Shown here piece by piece: positions 42,214-51,264 of a stretch of DNA of 64,000 nucleotides (positions are counted from its first letter, which is position 1; each line of letters begins with the position of its first letter). A program made the translations under genes and the position numbers. The DNA comes from SKVR01 sp046291875 (GTDB lineage: Bacteria > Bacteroidota > Bacteroidia > Bacteroidales > UBA7960). The notes under the pieces were generated by a model. That model was not told where the DNA came from and made no database searches. It was given only the letters and a program-made list of their open reading frames with translations. Location of the stretch: contig JBKBSF010000005.1 of NCBI GenBank assembly GCA_046291875.1, positions 114,334 through 178,333 on the forward strand, written 5' to 3'.

Positions 42214-44442
42214 TTATCGGCTCACAGAGAACTTTCGTATCACAACCAGGTTCTCAAAGGAAAATTCGAGCACATAAACACCAGGCAGGTAAGACCCGAC
42301 AGCAAGCTTAAGCTCTCCCTGGGGTAAGGTATAGCGTGCCAGCTCTCTTCCGGCAACATCCAGCAGTCGCACTTTTCCATCGCCATATCCCGGATTGCTT
42401 ATCAACAGAAAATCTGAGGCAGGAACAGGATAAACCCTTATACCCGCCTGGATTTGATCAGCTGCCGAGGTATCGTCGATCTGCAAAACGACCGTAATTT
42501 CAGCATCCTGATCCTCCAGCAGCACTTCACCTGAAACGCTGAAGTAGCCCTCTGCCGAAACGATATAGGTATACAAACCAGGCAGAAGATCATCAAAAAC
42601 ATACTGCCCGGCTTCTCCTGCCTGTCCATCAAGTTCAACTGACGCGCCATCTATAGCGACTCCCTGGGCATCCTCCACCACAAAAGTGAGCGTATACCGC
42701 AACATAATTAACTCAATATCAATCACTACATCTTGATCTATGATCTCAACAATGCCCTCTACGGAGGCAAACCCCGGGGCCGAAACCATAAATTCGTAAC
42801 TACCCGTCAGCAAATCTTCAATAACATAGACCCCTTCGTCGTAGGCAGATCCCTCGAGGGAGATCACCGCATTGGGGATAGCATTGCCCTGTTCGTCTTC
42901 AACCTGAAAGGTAAGGGTAAACACGGGTGGGTCATCCAGCTCAACAAATACAGTCCACTGCTGCTGGTCGCCGTGCGGAAGGCTGAGGGTATATACCACC
43001 GGATCTGAAAAATCGACCGCAACTCCGCTTGCCGGAGATGTAAAAACTCCCAGAGGGGTTGTAATCTCAGGTACCAGAGAGGTAACATCTACATTGTAAG
43101 GGAGAAGAAAATGTATCTCCAGGTTTTCCTCATCCAGTTCGCCCACATAATCCTGAAGAAGATCGGGATTAAGGTTTTGTGTGAAACTGAAAGCCTGCAA
43201 CTCTATCTCCAGGGTCATGATGGGAGCATACAAAATGGTGGTATTGCCCATTTCATCGGGGCGTGGGTACAGAGTGTGGGAGGCTGTTTCCAGGTCGTTG
43301 GACCCCAAATAGTTGCCAATAGCCGTAAGGATGCCGGCTGTAGCATTGGCAATGGAATGGATGAAAGCTCCTTCGTTTTCATAGAAATTGTTTTCATTAC
43401 CAAAAATCACATTGCGACCATGATCGTCGGCAGTACCCATGTTGGGTACAGCAGCATTCTGCACCGTAATCCCCCAAAGATTTCCATAAATAAGATTTTC
43501 TCGCACTACCGACTGGCTGGATGCGGGTCCGGCAAAGTTAATACCACTTCCACCCAAACCAGGATTATTCTGGATATTATTGTGGATCATGGTATTGTTG
43601 CGTATCACTGAGGAAATATTCCCTCCTACCTGTGCATAGCCATATCGGTTTTCAACAATCAGATTATCCTTCACCAGGGCTTTTGTGCTGCCCACAGAAA
43701 GGGTATTGCTGATGGCTATCCCCCCGGCATTGGTGTAAAGCCCCTCAACATAATTGCCTACAAATCTTATGGAATCTGCCCCGCCAGGCCCCAGGTTGAG
43801 CTGTGGGCGGTTGCTGTTGTCGGTGGTATTATGTATAAAGCGCGAATAAAAAATCTGGGGAGACCCCACTACATTGGCTCCGGAAGCCATGGCTGAACGC
43901 GCATTTTCCCTGAATTCGCAGCGGTATACGATAGGATTGCAATTGCTGTAGGTAATGGCAGCCGAAACATTGGAGAAGCCATTGCTGCGAAAAACAGAAT
44001 GCTCAAACACTGCTTCGGTGGCGATCAGCTGAATACCACCGCCGTATTTAACAACCGTATTTCGAAAAATGGCCATGTCGGCATCCTCAAAACGAAAACC
44101 GCGAAAGTTTGCAGCCGCTGCAGTGGTATCCTGTGCTGTAAAGACCACCCTCCCCTGCTGGGGATCGGAAATAAATTTGCCCTGGAACTCCAGCCGAACC
44201 CCCTGGGCAACGCGGATGGTCTCTGCCTGCAGAATCTTTAATGTGTCCGTGGCAGAAATCATCAGGGTGTTGTTAACAAAATAGTCGCCATCAGAAAAGG
44301 TGACCACTCCGCCCGACATGGAAACCAGGTCCTGCAGAGAAAGACTTAAATTATTGCCGGGAGTAGTGTATTGAGCCTGACTGGCGGGCAACATAAAAAA
44401 GAATAAGGCAATACCTGCCAGAGTTTGTAAAGTTTTGTTCAT
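42214..44442 (-). CDS. Right-handed beta-helix surface protein with type IX sorting domain
   Basis: 742 residues. After a signal peptide (1-23, ending ASQA) residues about 70-400 show repeating short strands typical of a right-handed parallel beta-helix (NTVVKYGGG, NPIVYRCEFRENAR, SVIRNNTMIHNN). A DUF5018-like strand region follows (about 420-505). Two tandem carboxypeptidase-regulatory-like repeats come next (about 507-581 and 582-655), both of the form LTF-x-VED-x-QG-x-AI. The sorting domain (about 668-742; VYPVPASDFLLISNPG) targets it to type IX secretion. No catalytic residues of a known polysaccharide lyase could be picked out, so its role may be binding or adhesion. Confidence 0.85.
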   Translation of the reverse strand: MNKTLQTLAGIALFFFMLPASQAQYTTPGNNLSLSLQDLVSMSGGVVTFSDGDYFVNNTLMISATDTLKILQAETIRVAQGVRLEFQGKFISDPQQGRVVFTAQDTTAAAANFRGFRFEDADMAIFRNTVVKYGGGIQLIATEAVFEHSVFRSNGFSNVSAAITYSNCNPIVYRCEFRENARSAMASGANVVGSPQIFYSRFIHNTTDNSNRPQLNLGPGGADSIRFVGNYVEGLYTNAGGIAISNTLSVGSTKALVKDNLIVENRYGYAQVGGNISSVIRNNTMIHNNIQNNPGLGGSGINFAGPASSQSVVRENLIYGNLWGITVQNAAVPNMGTADDHGRNVIFGNENNFYENEGAFIHSIANATAGILTAIGNYLGSNDLETASHTLYPRPDEMGNTTILYAPIMTLEIELQAFSFTQNLNPDLLQDYVGELDEENLEIHFLLPYNVDVTSLVPEITTPLGVFTSPASGVAVDFSDPVVYTLSLPHGDQQQWTVFVELDDPPVFTLTFQVEDEQGNAIPNAVISLEGSAYDEGVYVIEDLLTGSYEFMVSAPGFASVEGIVEIIDQDVVIDIELIMLRYTLTFVVEDAQGVAIDGASVELDGQAGEAGQYVFDDLLPGLYTYIVSAEGYFSVSGEVLLEDQDAEITVVLQIDDTSAADQIQAGIRVYPVPASDFLLISNPGYGDGKVRLLDVAGRELARYTLPQGELKLAVGSYLPGVYVLEFSFENLVVIRKFSVSR

Positions 44443-44586
44443 AATATAGAGCTTCAGTTAATACGGGTAAAATTGAGATATTAAAATTAGCCATAATATT
44501 CTTGCGAAACAAACCGCGACAGCGGTGTGATTGTATCAAATCCATCCCAGCGGTCAAACATTGCGATGCAAGTTTTTACATACAGC

Positions 44587-44619
44587 AAAAGGCCATCAGC
44601 ATTAAGCCAATGGCCTTTT
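44587..44619 (-). terminator. Hairpin terminator after the GH13 gene
   Basis: AAAAGGCCAT (44587-44596) pairs with ATGGCCTTTT (44610-44619), 24 bp beyond the stop of the leftward amylase gene. Confidence 0.8.
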
Positions 44620-44642
44620 GATCTAAAAAGGTTAAAAAGAAA

Positions 44643-46502
44643 TTATTCCAGTTCCAGCACAAGGGTTGTATTGGCAGGGAGGGTCCAGGTCTGGAAACCA
44701 CGAAACTCTCTGTCGCTCAACACATCGCGGGCTACATTGAAGCCCTGGGTGGCTTCAGCAAAACGCCGCGTATCTAGCTGCATATCGCGATCGTTGTTGT
44801 TGACAACCACCATTACTGTCTCCTGCTCATTGTAGCGGAAGTACACATAAATATTGTCCTGGGGCACAAAATGAACCAGCGAGCCATAATGCAGCACCTC
44901 TTTCCCTTTGCGGTAGTTGAATACCTTGCTGATAAAATCGGTGATCTCATTTTGCTGCGCCGTACGACCTTCGCGGGTAAATGCGTTTACTTCATCGCCA
45001 GGGAAACCGCCAGGGAAGGTAGATCTTAGCAATCCATGCCCATCGTGCTCAAGGAAAGATTCCAGCAACTCAGTGCCGGTATAAATTTGCGGAATACCAC
45101 GGGTGGTTGCCAGAAAAGCAATGGCCATTTTCAGGTGGTCCATATTTTCGCCCACACGGGTAAAAAACCGGTCGGTATCATGATTGTCACCAAAAATCAC
45201 CAGGTTAAAAGGATCGGCATAAAGGAAGTCTTGCGCAATTACATTGTACAACCGCATCATGCCCGTACTCCAACCCTGCTCTTCACCAAAGGCTAATCCG
45301 ATAGCATCATACAGGGCAAAGTCGAATACACTGGGGATATTGGAGTTGTATCCATCGAAGTTTTCGCGCCCCCCCTGAAAGTAGGCAGTAAGAGCCGGAA
45401 CACCAAACCAGGATTCTCCAAGGATATTGAAGTTAGGGTATTCGCGCATTACATAAGCACCCCAGTCGGCCATAAAATATTTATCTGAATAGGGTTGAGT
45501 ATCCATCCTGATACCATGAATACCCGTATATTCGATCCACCAAACACTGTTCTGGATCAGGTAAGTTGCCAACAGGCGGTTACGTTGATTGAGATCGGGC
45601 ATGTTGGTGTCGAACCAGCCTGTCATCATCAGATTATAATCGTATTGCGAGGCATGGGGATCCATTACGGTGGTCATGCGGTAGGATGTACGGGTAAACT
45701 CGGGCCACTGATGTACCCAGTCGGCAGAAGGAAGATCTTTCATCCACCAGTGGTGATGTCCGCAGTGGTTAAAGATTTTATCTTTTATGATTCTCATACC
45801 TTTGGCTTCGGCCTCCTGCACCAATTGACGGAAAGCCTCATTCCCACCAAATCGCGCATCGATATTGTAGAAATCTGTAATGGCATATCCGTGGTACGAA
45901 TAGCGGGGCTGATTGTTTTCCAGAAGAGGGTTGATCCAAAGGGCTGTAAAACCCATATCCGAAATAAAATCCAGATGATTGATAATACCCTGTATATCGC
46001 CACCCTGGCGGGCATTGGGGTTGGTTCTGTCAACATTTTCAAGCATGCCAGGCACATTGTCGAGTGCGGTATTGCCATTGGCAAAACGATCGGGCATCAG
46101 CAGGTAGATGGCATCGGAAGCATCAAAACCCTGGTGATAACGCGCATTTTCCTTGCGTTGCAACAGTTCGTAATTGTATTTGTAACGTACTCTTCGTCCG
46201 CTGACAAACTCAATGGGAATTACCCCGGGCTGTGCCTGGGTAAGATCAAGGTACAAAAACAGGTAGTTGGGGTTGTCAGTAGAAACCACTTCTTTGAGCC
46301 TCACCCCTGGATGGTTGATTCTAACTCTTGTATCGGCAATATTCTCACCATACACCATTACCTGCAACTCGGTGTGGTACATCCCTGCCCACCAGAAAGG
46401 TGGCTCAACCCGGGTAGGTGCATTCTGTGCCACAGATACATTCCATAGCACAACCATCATCATAAATAAAAGCATCCTTTTCATTCCAGTTCTTTTGTTC
46501 AT
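44643..46502 (-). CDS. susA: GH13 alpha-amylase family enzyme (SusA/neopullulanase-like)
   Basis: A 619-residue secreted GH13 enzyme; a signal peptide ends near VSVAQ (residue 26). An N-terminal cyclomaltodextrinase-type beta domain (about 30-120) precedes the barrel. The four conserved regions are present: DKIFNHCG (241-248), GIRMDTQP with nucleophile D334, ILGESW with acid/base E363, and FGDNHDTDR with D442. The N-domain and the lack of an anchor fit periplasmic SusA-like enzymes that cut alpha-1,4 (and perhaps alpha-1,6) maltooligosaccharides. A GH97 SusB-like enzyme is 36 kb away. No susC, susD or susR lies beside it. An in-frame ATG at 46484 is an alternative start. Confidence 0.92.
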   Translation of the reverse strand: MNKRTGMKRMLLFMMMVVLWNVSVAQNAPTRVEPPFWWAGMYHTELQVMVYGENIADTRVRINHPGVRLKEVVSTDNPNYLFLYLDLTQAQPGVIPIEFVSGRRVRYKYNYELLQRKENARYHQGFDASDAIYLLMPDRFANGNTALDNVPGMLENVDRTNPNARQGGDIQGIINHLDFISDMGFTALWINPLLENNQPRYSYHGYAITDFYNIDARFGGNEAFRQLVQEAEAKGMRIIKDKIFNHCGHHHWWMKDLPSADWVHQWPEFTRTSYRMTTVMDPHASQYDYNLMMTGWFDTNMPDLNQRNRLLATYLIQNSVWWIEYTGIHGIRMDTQPYSDKYFMADWGAYVMREYPNFNILGESWFGVPALTAYFQGGRENFDGYNSNIPSVFDFALYDAIGLAFGEEQGWSTGMMRLYNVIAQDFLYADPFNLVIFGDNHDTDRFFTRVGENMDHLKMAIAFLATTRGIPQIYTGTELLESFLEHDGHGLLRSTFPGGFPGDEVNAFTREGRTAQQNEITDFISKVFNYRKGKEVLHYGSLVHFVPQDNIYVYFRYNEQETVMVVVNNNDRDMQLDTRRFAEATQGFNVARDVLSDREFRGFQTWTLPANTTLVLELE

Positions 46503-46562
46503 TTTTCATTAATTGAAGGTTAATAACTTGTTCAACGGTTATTGGCATGCAGGTTAAGTTTG

Positions 46563-46570
46563 CAAATATA
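46563..46570 (-). promoter_or_regulatory. -7 box TATATTTG for the GH13 gene
   Basis: Read leftwards, 46570 to 46563 is TATATTTG, matching TAnnTTTG, about 60 bp before the start at 46502. Confidence 0.5.
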
Positions 46571-46646
46571 CAACCCCGCCTTAAATTGGCAGGAATTTTT
46601 GAATTAATTAAGCTTATGGTGCACACAATAAGAAGCCTGGCAGAGA

Positions 46647-47270
46647 TCAGCCCTCTCTTTGGGCTGCAAGAAAAAACAAAGGATACTTCTTCAGGTCACC
46701 TTCTTTGGTTTTCTTTTCAAGCAAGAAAAAGTCATAATGATCCACCCGGGTAAATCCCATTTGGAGCAGCTTCCTTTTCAATGACTCAGGATGAAATCCA
46801 TGATGGCCTGTAAAAGCCGTTGCATGATCATGAAAACTGCCGTCTTCTTTTGTCAGGTCGCCCACAAACAACCACCCTCCAGGTACCAGTGCCTGTGAAA
46901 GGACATGAAGTACCCGATCCAGATCTTCGATATGATGCAGGGTCATAAGGGTGTAAAGAACATCCACAGAACCTAACCCCAGTTCTTCCTCTGGCACATC
47001 CTTTACAACCGGCACCATATTGGAAATATCCGCTTTTACAATGTTCTCCTTCAAAACCTCTACCATACCCGCAGAGGAGTCAACCATGTAAATCTTTTCG
47101 AAATGCTTGTGAAGTGATAAACTTACCTGCCCGGTACCGCAACCAAACTCTAGTGCGGTTCCCTTTGCACCCGCAGGCAGATGCTTTTCCATTTCCCGGG
47201 CAAAAGTGCGCGCCCGCTGTATTTTCACGGGGTCCTTGTCCCACTCCTTTGCTTTGCTGTCGAATTCCAT
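46647..47270 (-). CDS. Class I SAM-dependent methyltransferase
   Basis: A 207-residue methyltransferase of the UbiE/Methyltransf_11-25 type, cytosolic. Motif I is ALEFGCGTGQVSL (about 39-51), the acidic residue ending strand 2 is in IYMVDSSAGM, and TLMTLHHIEDLDRVL carries the post-motif II region. The substrate cannot be read from sequence. It is transcribed towards the GH13 gene with its own possible promoter; the neighbouring receptor gene diverges from it. Confidence 0.88.
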   Translation of the reverse strand: MEFDSKAKEWDKDPVKIQRARTFAREMEKHLPAGAKGTALEFGCGTGQVSLSLHKHFEKIYMVDSSAGMVEVLKENIVKADISNMVPVVKDVPEEELGLGSVDVLYTLMTLHHIEDLDRVLHVLSQALVPGGWLFVGDLTKEDGSFHDHATAFTGHHGFHPESLKRKLLQMGFTRVDHYDFFLLEKKTKEGDLKKYPLFFLAAQREG

Positions 47271-47391
47271 GGTTGTCTTTTTATCTGGTTAGCTGATCCT
47301 AATACTACCCGTTGCCGCTAAAAGCAAAAAAAACACTCTCCGGCAGGGCATTAAAGCTTCTTTGTACAACATACTGTTTCTCAACTCCGTG

Positions 47392-47399
47392 CAAATCTA
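47392..47399 (-). promoter_or_regulatory. Possible -7 box TAGATTTG for the methyltransferase gene
   Basis: Read leftwards, 47399 to 47392 is TAGATTTG, matching TAnnTTTG, in the 212-bp divergent spacer. The leader would be about 115 nt. Confidence 0.3.
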
Positions 47400-47482
47400 C
47401 TTATAATTCTTTAACAGCATCTCCTAAACCCATCCCATGCAAAATTGTTAATTTTATAATTAACTCATTATCAATCAACATT

Positions 47483-49963
47483 ATGCAAAAACGCACATTT
47501 ACAACACTCGTATTTCTTCTTTTATTCATATCATCCCTTTTCTCACAGAATATTCTTACCGGAAGAGTACTTGATCATTCAAGCCGCGCAAGTATGGAAT
47601 TTGCGCAGGTCGCCCTGATGGCCCCCCCCGACAGCACACTAATAACGGGTGCTTCTACCGACGAACGGGGCAGATTTCATATAGAAACGCAAAGGCAAGG
47701 CAACTTGCTACTGCGCGTCAGTTTTATCGGATATCAAGAAAAGTGGCTGCCCGTAAGCATTCAACCGGGGCGCAACACCCTGGAAGAGGTCCTGCTCAGT
47801 TCAGCAGCACAGCAACTGGGTGAGGTGCAGGTAACAGCCGCAGCGGCATTGTTTCGTTCGGAAGCCGACCGCCGGGTATTTAATGTGGAAAATATGACCG
47901 TAGCCGAGGGTGGCACCGCCATACAATTGTTGGAAACGCTTCCTTCGGTGCAGGTGGATGAGGAAGGAGGTATTTCCCTGCGAGGAAGCGGCAACATCCT
48001 GATATACATCAATGGCCGCCCCACCAACCTTTCCAGCGACGATACCGAATCCATCCTGGAGCAGTACCCCGCCAATGCCATTAAAGAGGTAGAACTTATT
48101 ACCAACCCCTCTGCACGTTATGAGGCTGAAGGAATCGGGGGTATTATCAATATCATACTGCGCGAACAACGCATGCAGGGCTTTAACGGACAAATCAACC
48201 TCTCTTCGGGCACCGGAAACAAATACTCCGGAGGACTCAACCTCAATATACGGCAGGGCGACTGGAACTTTTTCACCAGCTACTCCTACCAATATCGCGA
48301 AATGTGGGAACGCAACAACAGTTTCCGGGAGAATTTCATCCCCGGAATATCCCCTATGATTGACCAGGATTACTATACCGAAAACTGGCGCCAGAACCAT
48401 TTGCTGCGTCTGGGTACCGAATACCACATCAACCCCAACAGCAGCGCACGGATGTATACCAACATCAATGCAAGCAGCCGCGACCGTGAGCGGATTTACA
48501 ACATCCGCAACCTGGTCGCAATGGAGCAACTCGACAGTATGTATGTGCGACTGCTTGAGGAAGACCAGAGCCAGATAAACTATGAAGTGGGTGCTGATTA
48601 TGGCTGGCAAAACGACAACGGAAGCCGGTTCCGCTCAGGAATTTCCTTTGCCTGGAACAGTCAGGACCGTATTGAATACTTTGACCAGTCATACTTTGAT
48701 GCACAGATGCAATTGATCCCTGAGCGCCATGCCGACCAGTTCTATGAAAGACCCCAGCAGGGAAGTATGCTGGTGCTTAATGCAGATTACGAGCATGCAC
48801 TGGGAGAAGAAATGAAACTCGAAACCGGACTGCGTGCAGAAATGCGGTTTTATGACCGCTCCCAGAACTTTGGTCAACTTGACCTCAACAGTGGTTCCTA
48901 CAACGACATTGTCCTTAACGGCATCCCCATCAGTAATGCTTTCACCTACGAGCGCGATATTTACGCCGCTTACACCTCCTTTACAGACAATCGCGGGAGG
49001 CTATCCTACCAGCTGGGACTCCGGGCCGAATATACAAATACGGAAGCCTGGCAGGATTATGGACTGCGAAGCGGTTTCCTCAATGATGCAAGCTTCCAGC
49101 CCGCCCGCGACACCCTGGTTACGGACAACTATTTCCGGCTGTTTCCCAGTGTATTTATGAATTACGCCATTGGCGAAAACCAGGACATCCAGGCCAGCTA
49201 CAGTCGACGCATTCGGCGCCCCAGGCTCGGCGGACTGATGCCCTTCCTCAATGCCCAGGATTTTTACAACCTGCGTCTGGGAAACCCCTACCTGCAGCCA
49301 GCCCAGACCGACAACTTTGAAATCAACTACATCCGAGCCTGGGAAAATTACATGGTGAGTGGCGGCGTTTTTCACCGGTATACTACTAATGGCATATCAC
49401 GGCTTTTTGTTCTGTTCGACCAGGGCACTATGGTTACCTGGACCAACGCCCAGACCAGCAATACCACCGGTGTAGAACTGATAAACTATTTTACCTGGAA
49501 CGACAACTTCGATGCTACCCTCACCGGAAACTTCTACTATTCTGAGGTTTCCAGCCAAGTAGAGGGCCAGGCCTTCCGCAACGAAAGCTACAGCTGGACC
49601 TTAAGTTTGCTTGGAAACATAAATTTCCCGGGTTGGTTTTCCACACAGCTATCGGCCAATTACTGGGGCCCGAGGGTAATTCCTCAGGGGCAGATAAGAC
49701 CGGTATTTAGTATGAACCTGGGGATGCGCCGCAATGTGATGAACAACCGGGGCACCGTAAGCCTTAATGTAAGCGATGTGTTCAACACCCGCCGCTTTTC
49801 TCTGGAAACCAATGGCAATAACTTTTACCAGGAAAGGGAATTTTACCGCGAATCGAGGGTGCTTACCCTTTCCTTCACCTGGCGCTTCCGCGATTATCGC
49901 GATCGCAACGGCGGCCGTGGAAATGGTGATGGCTTTGAAGGAGATATGGACGGTTTGTTCTAA
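47483..49963 (+). CDS. TonB-dependent receptor-like outer-membrane protein (OMP_b-brl_3 type)
   Basis: 826 residues from the ATG at 47483, where a clear signal peptide (MQKRTFTTLVFLLLFISSLF) begins; the frame is open upstream but that part is not protein-like. A carboxypeptidase-regulatory domain (about 25-105) leads into a plug (about 115-225, with SLRGSGNILIYINGRPTNL and ARYEAEGIGGIINIIL) and an outer-membrane barrel family 3 domain. These form the large SusC-independent group of TonB-linked proteins; the substrate is unknown, and no SusD partner is present. The C-terminal region is Gly/Asp/Arg-rich and ends in DGLF. Its stop overlaps the stop of the convergent gene by 4 bp. Confidence 0.9.
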   Translation: MQKRTFTTLVFLLLFISSLFSQNILTGRVLDHSSRASMEFAQVALMAPPDSTLITGASTDERGRFHIETQRQGNLLLRVSFIGYQEKWLPVSIQPGRNTLEEVLLSSAAQQLGEVQVTAAAALFRSEADRRVFNVENMTVAEGGTAIQLLETLPSVQVDEEGGISLRGSGNILIYINGRPTNLSSDDTESILEQYPANAIKEVELITNPSARYEAEGIGGIINIILREQRMQGFNGQINLSSGTGNKYSGGLNLNIRQGDWNFFTSYSYQYREMWERNNSFRENFIPGISPMIDQDYYTENWRQNHLLRLGTEYHINPNSSARMYTNINASSRDRERIYNIRNLVAMEQLDSMYVRLLEEDQSQINYEVGADYGWQNDNGSRFRSGISFAWNSQDRIEYFDQSYFDAQMQLIPERHADQFYERPQQGSMLVLNADYEHALGEEMKLETGLRAEMRFYDRSQNFGQLDLNSGSYNDIVLNGIPISNAFTYERDIYAAYTSFTDNRGRLSYQLGLRAEYTNTEAWQDYGLRSGFLNDASFQPARDTLVTDNYFRLFPSVFMNYAIGENQDIQASYSRRIRRPRLGGLMPFLNAQDFYNLRLGNPYLQPAQTDNFEINYIRAWENYMVSGGVFHRYTTNGISRLFVLFDQGTMVTWTNAQTSNTTGVELINYFTWNDNFDATLTGNFYYSEVSSQVEGQAFRNESYSWTLSLLGNINFPGWFSTQLSANYWGPRVIPQGQIRPVFSMNLGMRRNVMNNRGTVSLNVSDVFNTRRFSLETNGNNFYQEREFYRESRVLTLSFTWRFRDYRDRNGGRGNGDGFEGDMDGLF

Positions 49964-51021
49964 AGCCTCAGCAGCTCCAGGTCGCCCACAAACTCCAGCC
50001 CGGCATGGTGTCCGTGCTGGTCGAAAAGCAGCTTACCGCTTTTGTCTTTTACCTGCACATGAAGCGTAGCATCAATGCTTTCATGGATTACGCGGTCCAT
50101 GGCACCCAGCACCGGCGCCTTCAGGCTTCCTCTTTTCCTGCCGTCATCCTTATGGTCGGCCTTCATGCCATGAATAATTAGCTCGTGCTTAGCGCCTCGG
50201 ATGGTGATGCGGGTTTCTCTTTCCGAATACTCAAACGAATTAATTTTTGCCCCGGTATACGTTGCAAACGGAATTACCTTACCCTGGTGAAGGAAGAATC
50301 CCAGAAAGCCGGTAAACGTTTTGCCAATCCAGGGGATACGCGCAACCGAAAGCATAAAGGAGGTACCGGGAGCATCAAAGTGGTTGCTCTGCATCCAAAT
50401 CCAGGAGCGGGGCATGGAAGAGCCCCAGTCTTTTTCGATATAGCCTCTGCCGCCTGAAAAATCCAGTTCTTCACCATTGAAAAGCAGCTTGCCCTGCAAA
50501 GCATGATCGAGGCTAACCACGCCATGGTAACATTCCATAAAAGGCACATAGCGATACCAGCCCATAATTCCGGGCCGGGCCAGTGTGGCCTTAAACCCAA
50601 CCGGTGAGGTGATGCTGAGGCTTCCTGTAAACCGGTTCTGTCCGTCATCCAGATCCAGCGAAAACCCTTGTTGCGAAAAACGATTGTTCCCCACTTTCAC
50701 CTCAAACCCTTTGGAAGAAAAGAAAAAATCCTCTGCAGGATACCGAAAATAGAACGTTTGTCCCGTTTGCCCGTTGATAGCCTGCACAAAAGCATGCGTA
50801 TCTCCTTCTACCAGCGATACACCCGGAATAAACGACCAGCAGTGGTCGCCTTTGGCACTTACATTCTTAAAATACCAGCCTTCAAAATATTGCCGGGTTT
50901 CGCCATTGCCCTGAAACCACTCAGGACGATGTAATTTCCGGAGATTGTAGATTACAGATTTGAGCGGGTTCTTTTCTTTTCGGAGGGTGTACATCATGAG
51001 GAAATGAGTTTTTCTTGTCAA
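49960..51021 (-). CDS. Tocopherol-cyclase-like family protein
   Basis: A 353-residue protein of the tocopherol cyclase-like family. Family marks are RQYFEGWYFKNVS near the N-terminus, WSFIPGVSL, the block ECYHGVVSLDHALQG, and GGRGYIEKDWGSSMPRSWIWMQSNHF in the middle. In plants and cyanobacteria the family closes the chromanol ring of vitamin E; in heterotrophic bacteria the role is unknown and no homogentisate or prenyltransferase genes are nearby, so I do not call it a tocopherol cyclase. No signal peptide is seen. It is tail to tail with the receptor, with stops overlapping (49960-49963). An ATG near 50997 is an alternative start. Confidence 0.83.
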   Translation of the reverse strand: MTRKTHFLMMYTLRKEKNPLKSVIYNLRKLHRPEWFQGNGETRQYFEGWYFKNVSAKGDHCWSFIPGVSLVEGDTHAFVQAINGQTGQTFYFRYPAEDFFFSSKGFEVKVGNNRFSQQGFSLDLDDGQNRFTGSLSITSPVGFKATLARPGIMGWYRYVPFMECYHGVVSLDHALQGKLLFNGEELDFSGGRGYIEKDWGSSMPRSWIWMQSNHFDAPGTSFMLSVARIPWIGKTFTGFLGFFLHQGKVIPFATYTGAKINSFEYSERETRITIRGAKHELIIHGMKADHKDDGRKRGSLKAPVLGAMDRVIHESIDATLHVQVKDKSGKLLFDQHGHHAGLEFVGDLELLRL

Positions 51022-51163
51022 ATGGAGACCTCTTTCAGGACCTCCTGTTTACCTTAAAGATAACAGGATTATCTGCATTTAGTTAATTATGGGTCATCTT
51101 TTGTTCAAATTATCATGAAGCTGAGAGACCTTTTGAATAGAAATAAGCCAGGTGTAAAAAACA

Positions 51164-51195
51164 GCAGGCCCACCGTAAAACCCCGGCAGGCCTGC
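51164..51195 (-). terminator. Terminator of the uxaE-uxaC operon
   Basis: GCAGGCC (51164-51170) pairs with GGCCTGC (51189-51195). Read leftwards the stem is followed by TGTTTTTT. It lies about 70 bp beyond the uxaC stop. Confidence 0.7.
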
Positions 51196-51264
51196 AACTT
51201 AATCACCCAAAACAAACATTCAGGCGTTTTCACAAAAACCTGAACCAAATGAAAAAAACAAGAA

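Noticed and set aside
47312..47482. Longer N-terminus for the receptor at 47483
   Set aside because: The added 57 residues precede a complete signal peptide and read like translated spacer.
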